DNA of 64,000 nt from positions 18,817 to 82,816 of the forward strand of contig JOBE01000033.1 of NCBI GenBank assembly GCA_000717735.1, in the 5' to 3' direction. Under the pieces are notes generated by a model. That model saw only the letters and a program-made list of their open reading frames with translations, was not told the origin of the DNA and searched no databases. This DNA comes from Streptomyces griseoluteus. Its GTDB lineage: Bacteria > Actinomycetota > Actinomycetes > Streptomycetales > Streptomycetaceae. Below, piece after piece: positions 40,424 to 48,194 of this stretch (within the stretch, counting starts at the first letter, position 1; each line of letters starts with the position of its first letter). A program made the translations under genes and the position numbers.

Positions 40424-41345
40424 GACCGTACCTCTCCTCGGCCTTCCAGAAGTAGACGAAGCCGCCGATGCCGAAGGCCAGCGCCCAGCCGAGCGCGGTC
40501 ATCCAGACGTGCGCCGGCAGGTTCTCCGCGCCGTAGCCCTCGATGAGGGAGAAGCGGATCAGGTCCATGTAGACGGCCGCCGGGTTGTACATGAGGACGT
40601 CGGCGATCCAGGCCGGCTTGTCGGCGAGCATCACCGGGATCGAGAACATCACGCCGGAGGCGTACATCCAGGTGCGCATGACGAACGGCATCAGCTGGGC
40701 GAGGTCGGGCGTCTTGGAGCCCATCCTCGCCACGATCATGGCGAGTCCGACGTTGAACACGAACTGCAGGAACAGTGCCGGGATCAGCAGCAGCCAGCGG
40801 AGCGAGGGGTAGCTGCCGAAGGCGATCGCGACCGCCACGAGCACGATCATCGAGAACATCAGCTGCTGGAGCTGCTGAAGGGAGAACGAGATCGGCAGCG
40901 TGGCCCGGGGGAAGTGCAGGGCCCGGACGAGGCCCAGGTTGCCCGAGATCGCCCGGACGCCGGCCATGACCGAGCTCTGGGTGAAGGTGAACACGAAGAT
41001 GCCGGTGACCAGGAAGGGGATGTAGACCCCCTTGGTCATGCCGCGGCCGGCGTCCAGGATGAGCCCGAAGATCAGGTAGTAGACGAGGGCGTTCAGGAGC
41101 GGGGTCGCCACCTGCCACACCTGGCCCAGCTTCGCCTGGCTGTACTGGGCGGTCAGCTTCGCCGAGGAGAAGGCCAGGATGAAGTGGCGGCGGCTCCACA
41201 GCTCACGGACGTACTCGACGAGGCCGGGCCTGGCGCCGCTGACCGAGAGGCCGTACTTCGCGGCCAGCGCGGCCGGCGTCAGGCCCTCGTCGACGGACGG
41301 GGGCGCGCTCGTCGCGACCGCCCCGCCCTGCTGTGTGTCACTCAC
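40416..41345 (-). CDS. Polysaccharide/teichoic acid ABC transporter permease (TagG/Wzm type)
   Basis: A 309-residue ABC-2 permease with about six membrane helices, for example LLNALVYYLIFGLIL, VYIPFLVTGIFVFTFTQ and LMFSMIVLVAVAIAFG. The cytosolic leader LVEYVRELWSRRHFILAFSSAKLTAQY is typical of Wzm/TagG. Partner of the following ATPase. The operon context of CDP-alcohol phosphotransferases suggests a phosphate-linked wall polymer as substrate. Confidence 0.94.
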   Translation of the reverse strand: MSDTQQGGAVATSAPPSVDEGLTPAALAAKYGLSVSGARPGLVEYVRELWSRRHFILAFSSAKLTAQYSQAKLGQVWQVATPLLNALVYYLIFGLILDAGRGMTKGVYIPFLVTGIFVFTFTQSSVMAGVRAISGNLGLVRALHFPRATLPISFSLQQLQQLMFSMIVLVAVAIAFGSYPSLRWLLLIPALFLQFVFNVGLAMIVARMGSKTPDLAQLMPFVMRTWMYASGVMFSIPVMLADKPAWIADVLMYNPAAVYMDLIRFSLIEGYGAENLPAHVWMTALGWALAFGIGGFVYFWKAEERYGRG

Positions 41346-41394
41346 AAGTCGAAACTTTCGTGTTCAAGATGCGCGGCACGTCGGTACCACGATG

Positions 41395-42279
41395 TCAGAC
41401 GACCGGGGGGCGACCCAGCCGGGTCAGCCGCCACACCGTACGCCACCTCATGGGGCGGCGCGGTCCGCAGGGGGTCGTCCAGCCCTCGCGGAATCCGCCG
41501 AACCACGCCTTCAGCGCGGGGAGCGAGGGCCGCCGGACCAGGGTGAGCAGGAGCCAGACGCCGAGGTAGACCGGCACCAGGGGCGCGGGCAGATTGCGAC
41601 GTGCCAGCCACACTCGGTTGCGGGCCACGTTGAAGTGGTACGAGGCGTGCCGGGACGGGGCTGTGGTGGGGTGCAACAGCACCATGTCGGAACGGTAGTC
41701 GATCATCCAGTCGGCGTCGAGCGCGCGCCAGGCGAGGTCGGTCTCCTCGTGCGCGTAGAAGAACTCGCCCGGCAGGGCGCCCACTTCGGCGAAGACCTTG
41801 GTGCGGACAGCGTTGGCGCCGCCGAGGAAGGTGGTCACCCGGGAGGAGCGCATCGGGTCGGAGGCACGCAGCCTCGGCACGTGCCGGCGCTGGGTGGCCC
41901 CGGTCTCCGGATCGGCGATCCGGAAGGTGATGATGCCGAGGCGCGGGTCCGCGGTGAAGGCCTGGCGGACGAGTTCGGCGGTGTCCGCGTGGGCGAGCAG
42001 CCCGTCGTCGTCGAGGAAGAGCAGGACGTCGACGTCGGTGCCGCCGGGGCCGAAGGCCTCGATGCCGACGTTCCGGCCGGCGGGGATGCCGACGTTCTCC
42101 GGGAGGTCCACGGTCCGCACCCAGGCGGGCACCCCGGTGACCGGGGTGCCCTGTCCGACGACGACGACCTCGACGGGGTCGCCCTCCTGCTTGGCGACCG
42201 AGTCGATCAGCGCGCGCAGGTCGTCGGGGCGGTTGCCCATCGTGATGACGACGGCTCCCACCTTGAGCGGCGAACTCAC
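41395..42279 (-). CDS. GT2-family glycosyltransferase
   Basis: A 294-residue GT-A glycosyltransferase. It has VGAVVITMGNRPDDLRALIDSV, PENVGIPAGRNVGIEAFG, the metal motif LLFLDDDGL (DxD), FLGGANAVRTKVF and FFYAHEETDLAWR (ED acceptor-site). A C-terminal hydrophobic helix (LVPVYLGVWLLLTLV) may anchor it to the membrane. It lies between the CDP-alcohol phosphotransferase and the exporter genes and probably decorates or extends the polymer. Start GTG 42279. Confidence 0.92.
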   Translation of the reverse strand: MSSPLKVGAVVITMGNRPDDLRALIDSVAKQEGDPVEVVVVGQGTPVTGVPAWVRTVDLPENVGIPAGRNVGIEAFGPGGTDVDVLLFLDDDGLLAHADTAELVRQAFTADPRLGIITFRIADPETGATQRRHVPRLRASDPMRSSRVTTFLGGANAVRTKVFAEVGALPGEFFYAHEETDLAWRALDADWMIDYRSDMVLLHPTTAPSRHASYHFNVARNRVWLARRNLPAPLVPVYLGVWLLLTLVRRPSLPALKAWFGGFREGWTTPCGPRRPMRWRTVWRLTRLGRPPVV

Positions 42280-42287
42280 GGCCGGCC

Positions 42288-43067
42288 TCACTTCAGCCTG
42301 CTGGAGACCATGATCGACACCAGGTGCAGCACGGTCTGGAGCAGCGCGATGCCGGCGAGGACCGCGACACCGACCCGGGTGTAGAACAGGTCGCCGCGGA
42401 CCTGGTCGACGATCGCCAGGACCACGATGAGCAGCGAGGCCTCGATGCCGAGGACGAGCCGGTGGAACTTGAGCGCCGCGGCGGCCCTGCGGGCCAGCGC
42501 CATGCCGGAGGAGCGCGGCTCGGACGCCGCCTCCTTGACCGGCGGCAGTCCGCCCTGGTGGCGGGCGACGCCGACGAGGTCCGTCTCGGCCTTGATCAGG
42601 ATGGCGCCGAGCGCGGCGAGCGTGCCGAGGAAGGCCCACAGCCAGTCGACCCGGCCCGTGCCCCACAGGTCGGCGGCGCGCAGGCCGAAGCCGACGAGCA
42701 CGGCCGCGTCGCAGAGGTAGGCGCCGACCCGGTCCAGGTACACGCCGCCCAGCGAGAACTGCTTCTTCCAGCGGGCCACCTCGCCGTCGACGCAGTCGAG
42801 CAGCAGGTAGAGCTGGACCATGAGCGCGCCGAGCAGCGCCCCCGGGATCCCGGGCACCAGCAGGGCGGGTGCCGCGAGGACGCCCGCGATGGTCATGACG
42901 TACGTGAGCTGGTTCGGCGTGATCCTGGTGCCGACGAGCTGCCGGGTGATCCTGAGGGAGATCTCCCGCATGTACAGGCGGCCGCCCCAGTGCTCTCCGC
43001 TGCGCCGGTCCTTGACGCCCGGGGGGTGGACGACCGGGCGGAGCTCAGCTACGGATGGCTTTGGCAT
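42288..43067 (-). CDS. CDP-alcohol phosphatidyltransferase with altered fourth aspartate
   Basis: A 259-residue integral membrane protein of the CDP-alcohol phosphotransferase family. The signature reads DCVDGEVAR, eight residues, then GVYLDRVGA. The family consensus DxxDGxxAR-x8-GxxxDxxxD is met for the first three Asp, but the fourth, proposed as catalytic base, is Ala. The second family member in this operon keeps all four. It may be inactive, use another base (a Cys-Asp pair follows a few residues later) or serve as a partner. Overlaps the dehydrogenase gene by 23 bp. Confidence 0.88.
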   Translation of the reverse strand: MPKPSVAELRPVVHPPGVKDRRSGEHWGGRLYMREISLRITRQLVGTRITPNQLTYVMTIAGVLAAPALLVPGIPGALLGALMVQLYLLLDCVDGEVARWKKQFSLGGVYLDRVGAYLCDAAVLVGFGLRAADLWGTGRVDWLWAFLGTLAALGAILIKAETDLVGVARHQGGLPPVKEAASEPRSSGMALARRAAAALKFHRLVLGIEASLLIVVLAIVDQVRGDLFYTRVGVAVLAGIALLQTVLHLVSIMVSSRLK

Positions 43068-44106
43068 AGTCGGCGTACGCGTCCCTGATCTCGTCGTCGG
43101 ACAGGTCGAGGTGTTCGAGGATGGTGAAGCGGCCCGGCCGGGTCTGCGGGGCGAAGGACACCGCCTGGACGAACTCGTCCACGGTGAAGCCCATCTCCTC
43201 CGGCCGGACGGGCAGTCCGTGCCGGCGCAGCGTCTCGACCATCTGCGCGGACCCGTCGTGGGCGCCGCGCAGGTGCATCGCGAAGGCCGCGCCGACGCCG
43301 CACTGCTCGCCGTGGCTGGCGGCGCGGGTCGGGAAGAGCAGGTCGAAGGCGTGGCTGATCTCGTGGCAGGCACCCGAGGAGGGGCGGCTGTCGCCGCTGA
43401 TCGACATGGCGATGCCGGACATCACCAGGCCCTCGGAGAGGGTGACGAGGAAGTCGTCGTCGCCGACGCCGCCGGGGTGGCGGAGCACGGCCTCGCCGGC
43501 GCTGCGGGCCATGGCGGCCGCGAGGCCGTCGACGGGCTCCCCGGTCACCTGGTGGGAGAGCTCCCAGTCGGCGATGGCGGAGAGGTTGGAGATCGCGTCG
43601 CCGATGCCGGAGCGGACGAAGCGGACCGGGGCGTCCCTGATCACGTCCAGGTCGATGACGAGGGCGATCGGGGTGGGGACACCGTAGGAGCCCCGGCCGT
43701 TGTCGTTGTCCAGGGTGGAGATCGGCGAGCAGATGCCGTCGTGCGACAGGTTGGTGGCGATGGCCACCAGCGGCAGCCCGACCCGGGCCGCCGCGTACTT
43801 GGTCACGTCGATGATCTTGCCGCCGCCGAGGGCGACCACGGCGTCGTACCGCTTGCCGCGCATGGCGTCGGCGAGCTTCACGGCCTCGTCGATGGTGCCG
43901 CCCGCGACCGGGTACCAGTCGGCACCCGGCAGCTCGGGGGCGAAGTGGTCACGCAGCTTGAGGCCCGAGCCGCCGCTGATGGCGACGGCGATCTTGCCGT
44001 TGCTGGAGATCCGCTGGTCCGCGAGGAGCGCGGACAGGTCGTCCAGCGCTCCCCTGCGGATGTCGACGACGACCGGCGAGGGGATCAGCCGGGTCAGTAC
44101 TGGCAC
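43045..44106 (-). CDS. sn-Glycerol-1-phosphate dehydrogenase-like iron/zinc alcohol dehydrogenase (AraM/EgsA type)
   Basis: A 353-residue Fe-ADH/dehydroquinate-synthase fold enzyme. It has ALGGGKIIDVTKYAA (cofactor), ATNLSHDGICSPIS (diagnostic of G1P dehydrogenases), GIGDAISNLSA (metal Asp), HEISHAFD and SHGEQCGVG (metal His). Such enzymes reduce DHAP to sn-glycerol-1-phosphate, as in archaeal lipids and B. subtilis AraM. Here it probably supplies a glycerol phosphate head group to the neighbouring nucleotidyltransferase. GTG start overlapping the nucleotidyltransferase by 13 bp. Confidence 0.88.
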   Translation of the reverse strand: MPVLTRLIPSPVVVDIRRGALDDLSALLADQRISSNGKIAVAISGGSGLKLRDHFAPELPGADWYPVAGGTIDEAVKLADAMRGKRYDAVVALGGGKIIDVTKYAAARVGLPLVAIATNLSHDGICSPISTLDNDNGRGSYGVPTPIALVIDLDVIRDAPVRFVRSGIGDAISNLSAIADWELSHQVTGEPVDGLAAAMARSAGEAVLRHPGGVGDDDFLVTLSEGLVMSGIAMSISGDSRPSSGACHEISHAFDLLFPTRAASHGEQCGVGAAFAMHLRGAHDGSAQMVETLRRHGLPVRPEEMGFTVDEFVQAVSFAPQTRPGRFTILEHLDLSDDEIRDAYADYAKAIRS

Positions 44107-44831
44107 GCGATCTCACGGCCCTTCGCGAGGTCGTCGTGGTTGTCGATCTCGACCCACTTGACGTCGCCGATGGGGGCCACGTCGATCGTGAAGCCGTCGT
44201 CGACGAGCTTCTGGTAGCCGTCCTCGTAGTACAGGTCGGGGTCGCGCTCGAAGGTGGCCTTGAGGGCGTCGGCGAGGGCCTCGGCGGCCTCGGGCTCGAT
44301 CAGCGTGACGCCGATGTACTCACCGGTGGCGGTGGCCGGGTCCATGAGCTTGGTGATGCGCTGGACGCCCTTGTCCTCGGCGGTGATGACCTTCATCTCC
44401 TCGTCGGCGAGGTTCTTCACCGTGTCGAGGGCGAGGATGATCTTCTGGCCCTTGCCGCGGGCGGCGAGCAGGGTCTTCTCGACGGAGACCGGGTGGACGG
44501 TGTCGCCGTTGGCGAGGATCACACCGCGCTTGAGGACCTCACGGGCGCACCACAGGGAGTAGGCGTTGTTCCACTCCTCGGCCTTGTCGTTGTCGACGAG
44601 GGTGATGGTGAGGCCGTACTTCGCCTCCAGGGCCTCCTTGCGGGCGTAGACGGCCTCCTTGCGGTAGCCGACGACGATCGCGACCTCGGTGAGGCCGATC
44701 TCGGCGAAGTTCTTCAGCGTCCCGTCGAGGATCGTGGTCTCGCCGTCCACGGGCACGAGGGCCTTCGGAAGGGTGTCGGTGTAGGGGCGCAGACGGCGTC
44801 CGGCACCGGCTGCCAGTACGAGACCGATCAT
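44094..44831 (-). CDS. Sugar-/alcohol-phosphate nucleotidyltransferase
   Basis: A 245-residue nucleotidyltransferase. It has LAAGAGRRLRPYTDTLPKALVPV (NTP-binding signature), VILANGDTVHP (metal Asp) and VKWVEIDNHDDLAKG. It resembles CTP-using inositol-1-phosphate or phosphocholine cytidylyltransferases more than glucose enzymes. It probably makes the CDP-alcohol used by the phosphotransferases here. The ATG follows AAGGAG and overlaps the DUF5941 gene stop. Confidence 0.9.
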   Translation of the reverse strand: MIGLVLAAGAGRRLRPYTDTLPKALVPVDGETTILDGTLKNFAEIGLTEVAIVVGYRKEAVYARKEALEAKYGLTITLVDNDKAEEWNNAYSLWCAREVLKRGVILANGDTVHPVSVEKTLLAARGKGQKIILALDTVKNLADEEMKVITAEDKGVQRITKLMDPATATGEYIGVTLIEPEAAEALADALKATFERDPDLYYEDGYQKLVDDGFTIDVAPIGDVKWVEIDNHDDLAKGREIACQY

Positions 44832-46627
44832 GCTGTTTCTCCTTCGTCGTGAACGGCGGGTGCTCCGGAGGAGACCCAGAAGCGGATGGACTCCACGAGC
44901 ACCACCAGCGCGACGGCGACCGCCAGCGCGGTCAGTGCCAGGGTGAAGTCGTCACCGCGGTCCGCCAGCAGGGCGGCGAGGACGGTCACCAGGAGCGTGC
45001 GCCCCTCGTGTCCGCCGGTGACGCGCACCAGCCACGCGGGCGGCGCGCCGGTGCCGCCGCGGATGCGGTACACCGTGTCGTAGTGATGGTAGGCGACGGC
45101 CGCCACCAGCCCGAATGCGGCGGGGAGGGCGTGCGGGGAGTCGGAGCGGGCCGCGAGGACGAGGACGGTGGTGTACTCGGCGGCGCGGAAGAGCGGGGGT
45201 ACGAGCCAGTCGAGGGCGCCCTTGAGGGGGCGGGCGACGGCCGCGCCGGCGAGGACCACGTAGAGGACCGCGACGACGACGGTCTGCCGGTCCCCGAAGG
45301 GCCGGGCCAGGACGCCGGCGAGCAGCGCGCCGGTCGCGATGGCGGCGAGGACGACGCCGGGGGCGAGCCGGCCGGTACGGCCGAGCGCGCGGCCGACGAC
45401 GCCGGCGAGCGGGCCCGAGTCCGCGAGGTCGGCGAGGGCCCGGGCGGCGCGGTCGGTGCGCTTCGCCTTGCGGGTCAGGGAGCGCAGGACGCGGCCCGCT
45501 GTGGTGTAGCAGGCACCGAAGGCGCAGCCGATGATCAGTGCCCAGAAGACGATCCGGGGGTTGGTGACGGCGGTGAGGACGGCGATCATCGCCCAGCGCT
45601 CGCCGATCGGCAGGATGATCATGCGGCGGGCCCAGACGGTCCAGCCGAGGCTGTCGAGCCGGTCGGAGAGGGCCGCGGTGGGGCTGGTGTTGGCGGTGGC
45701 GTCGTGATTGGCCTCGTTGAACGAGAAGTCCACGACGTGCCGGCAGGTCATGAGGACCATCGCGCCGAGCGCCAGGGCCCATACGTCGTCGCCGTTGCGG
45801 GCGGCGCCGAGGGCGAGGCCCGCGTAGAAGGCGTACTCCTTGGCGCGGTCGAAGGTGGCGTCGAGCCAGGCGCCCATCGTCGAGTACTTCAGCGCGTACC
45901 GGGCTAGCTGCCCGTCGGTGCAGTCCAGGACGAAGGAGACCAGGAGGAGGACGCCGGCGGCGACGTAGCCGCCGCGCTCTCCGGTCGCCGCGCAGCCGGC
46001 CGCGATCAGGGCGGTGAGCAGCGAGGCGGTGGTGACCTGGTTGGGGGTCAGTCCGCGGCGCGCGCACCAGCGGGCGATGTAGCGCGAGTACGGGCTGATG
46101 AAGAAGGTGGTGAAGAAGCCGTCGTGGGCCTTGACGGCCGAGCGCAGGCGTACGGCCTCGTCGTCGACGGCGTCGACGGCGGCGCGCGCCCGGTGGCGGG
46201 CCTCGGCGTCGGTGGGCACGGCGGCGACGAGCGTGCCGAGCTGGGGCCGGTGCACGGCGACGCCGTCGGCGTCGAGGGCGTCGGCGACGGTGCCGGTGAG
46301 GTCGCCGGTGCCGTCGGCGACGCCATCGGCACATGCGGCGGTCAGGGCGCGGACGAGCGCGGGGCGGGCCCCGCTCTGCGCGGTGAGCGCGCCGGGTGCG
46401 GCGGCCGCGGGGAACCGGGGGTCGGTGAGGGTGAGGCGCAGTGCGTGCAGGTGACCGACGAACCGGGGGTCGACGAGCGCGACGCGCTCCCCCGCCGGGA
46501 CCGTGGCGAGGAGGGCTCCGGCCTCATCGGCGTCCGAGGCGGTCCGGACGTCGAAACCGAGCGACCGCAGATCTCCGTCGAGCGAGGATCCGGGTGCCGG
46601 CGGGCCGGTGAGGATGGCGGTCGACAG
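44828..46627 (-). CDS. DUF5941/CDP-alcohol phosphatidyltransferase membrane protein with probable CTG start
   Basis: A 599-residue protein. The N-terminal ~200 residues are soluble (LSTAILTGPPAPG onward). The membrane CDP-alcohol phosphotransferase domain follows with DCTDGQLAR, eight residues, and GAWLDATFD, all four Asp present. A C-terminal membrane domain of about eight helices completes it. The start is CTG 46627: an in-frame TGA sits at 46634-46636, AAGGAG is nine bases upstream of the CTG, and the first ATG/GTG/TTG is a GTG 124 codons later (46255). Codon use between the two is clearly coding. First gene of the polymer operon. Confidence 0.85.
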   Translation of the reverse strand: MSTAILTGPPAPGSSLDGDLRSLGFDVRTASDADEAGALLATVPAGERVALVDPRFVGHLHALRLTLTDPRFPAAAAPGALTAQSGARPALVRALTAACADGVADGTGDLTGTVADALDADGVAVHRPQLGTLVAAVPTDAEARHRARAAVDAVDDEAVRLRSAVKAHDGFFTTFFISPYSRYIARWCARRGLTPNQVTTASLLTALIAAGCAATGERGGYVAAGVLLLVSFVLDCTDGQLARYALKYSTMGAWLDATFDRAKEYAFYAGLALGAARNGDDVWALALGAMVLMTCRHVVDFSFNEANHDATANTSPTAALSDRLDSLGWTVWARRMIILPIGERWAMIAVLTAVTNPRIVFWALIIGCAFGACYTTAGRVLRSLTRKAKRTDRAARALADLADSGPLAGVVGRALGRTGRLAPGVVLAAIATGALLAGVLARPFGDRQTVVVAVLYVVLAGAAVARPLKGALDWLVPPLFRAAEYTTVLVLAARSDSPHALPAAFGLVAAVAYHHYDTVYRIRGGTGAPPAWLVRVTGGHEGRTLLVTVLAALLADRGDDFTLALTALAVAVALVVLVESIRFWVSSGAPAVHDEGETA

Positions 46628-47054
46628 GCGAACTCACTCCTTGGAGCTGACGGAGGGGCCGGCGGGGCCCATGGTGGCCCCGGGCGCGGCGGTGCGGCCC
46701 GGCACGGGGCGGCGACACGTCGGCTGAGGCTATCGGATGAACGGAAGTGCGAGTTCACCGAGGCTTCGCGGGCAGGACTCCCCCGGGCCCACCCGTGTCC
46801 TCATGGGTGCGCCTCGCCCTGACGGTGATCATCATGGGTGATCGTCGGCCCGCCCCACAAACCCCGGCCGCCGCCCGCGACCCAAGCCCGCGCGGCCGAC
46901 TTCTGGCCATGGCCGGTCCTGATGTAATCACCGCAGGTCAGAGCATATGACAACGGTGTTCAGTACCGTGTTGCGTATACCCCCCACCCGTAGTTCACTT
47001 GCCCCGTCGGAGACCACCGAGCGGACGCGGACGACTCGATCTGGAGGCCATTCC
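46628..47054. promoter_or_regulatory. Divergent promoter region between the polymer operon and the CDF transporter
   Basis: About 430 bp. On the minus strand the AAGGAG site of the DUF5941 gene is at 46637-46642. On the plus strand GGAGG precedes the transporter ATG. The AT-richer block 46920-46985 with CATATGACAACGGTGTT is the best candidate for the transporter promoter or a metal-regulator site; an in-frame ATG at 46947 would give a 36-residue extension, which I think unlikely. Confidence 0.4.
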
Positions 47055-47996
47055 ATGGGGGCTGGACACGACCACGGGCACAGTCACGGCGGCCCGCCGC
47101 CGACGGGCACCGCCGGGGCCGCGTACAAGAACCGGTTGCGGATCGCGCTCGGCATCACGCTCTCCGTGATGGTGATCGAGATCATCGGCGGCCTGCTCGC
47201 CGACTCGCTCGCCCTGATCGCCGACGCCGCCCACATGGCGACCGACGCGGTCGGCCTCGCGATGGCGCTGCTCGCGATCCACTTCGCCAACCGGCCGCCC
47301 TCGGGGAACCGCACCTTCGGATACGCCCGGGCCGAGATCCTGGCCGCGCTCGCCAACTGTCTGCTGCTGCTCGGCGTCGGCGGCTACGTGCTGTACGAGG
47401 CGATCCAGCGGTTCATGGAGCCCGCCGAGACCAAGGGCGGTCTGACGATCACGTTCGCGGTGATCGGCCTCGTCGCCAACGTGATCTCGCTTTCACTCCT
47501 CATGCGCGGCCAGAAGGACAGCCTCAACGTGCGCGGGGCGTATCTGGAGGTGCTCGCGGACGCCCTGGGGTCGGTCACCGTGATCGTCGCGGCCGGCGTC
47601 ATCCTGACCACGGGCTGGCAGTACGCCGACCCGATCGCCTCGATCGTGATCGGCCTGATGATCGTCCCCCGTACCGTCAAGCTGCTGCGCGAGACCCTGG
47701 ACGTGCTCCTGGAGGCGGCCCCCAAGGGCGTCGACATGGCGGAGGTGCGGGCGCACATCCTGGCCCTGCCGGGGGTCGAGGACGTGCACGACCTGCACGC
47801 CTGGACGATCACCTCGGGGATGCCGGTGCTCTCGGCCCACGTGGTCGTGGACCAGGGCGCGCTGGACTCCGTCGGCCACGAGAAGATGCTGCACGCCCTC
47901 CAGGGATGCCTGGGCTCGCACTTCGACGTGGAGCACTGCACCTTCCAGCTGGAGCCCGCCGGGCACGCGGAGCACGAGGCGAAACTCTGCCTCTGA
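47055..47996 (+). CDS. Cation diffusion facilitator (Zn/Co/Cd exporter, CzcD-like)
   Basis: A 313-residue CDF transporter. The His-rich leader is GAGHDHGHSHGG. Six membrane helices contain the metal sites ADSLALIADAAHMATDAVG (HxxxD) and LEVLADALGSVTV. The C-terminal cytosolic domain has LPGVEDVHDLHAWTITSG and a final HCTFQLEP. It exports divalent metals in exchange for protons. ATG 47055 follows GGAGG. Confidence 0.94.
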   Translation: MGAGHDHGHSHGGPPPTGTAGAAYKNRLRIALGITLSVMVIEIIGGLLADSLALIADAAHMATDAVGLAMALLAIHFANRPPSGNRTFGYARAEILAALANCLLLLGVGGYVLYEAIQRFMEPAETKGGLTITFAVIGLVANVISLSLLMRGQKDSLNVRGAYLEVLADALGSVTVIVAAGVILTTGWQYADPIASIVIGLMIVPRTVKLLRETLDVLLEAAPKGVDMAEVRAHILALPGVEDVHDLHAWTITSGMPVLSAHVVVDQGALDSVGHEKMLHALQGCLGSHFDVEHCTFQLEPAGHAEHEAKLCL

Positions 47997-48053
47997 CCGC
48001 TGGGGGACTGTTAATCTCTTCGTACGAACGTGTGGAGAGAGGAGCTGAGGTTG

Positions 48054-48125
48054 ATGACCGTCGCGATGGAGGCTGCCCGCAGCGGCAGCGCCCGGTCGTC
48101 CCTCAGCCTCCGGGTCTCCGGCTGA
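48054..48125 (+). CDS. Possible 23-residue leader peptide
   Basis: A short ORF, MTVAMEAARSGSAR then SSLSLRVSG, with GAGGAGCTGAGG upstream, 70 bp before the methyltransferase-GNAT gene. A good ribosome site but no known relative. It could be an upstream regulatory peptide or chance. Confidence 0.3.
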   Translation: MTVAMEAARSGSARSSLSLRVSG

Positions 48126-48194
48126 CCTGATCCCGGTCTTCCCACCGGTCCTTCACGTCGTCGGCCGGAGCCCTCTCACAAAGGGTTTCCCACG

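Noticed and set aside
44828..46255. GTG 46255 as the start of the DUF5941 protein
   Set aside because: Coding sequence continues 124 codons upstream to an in-frame CTG with a well-placed ribosome site.
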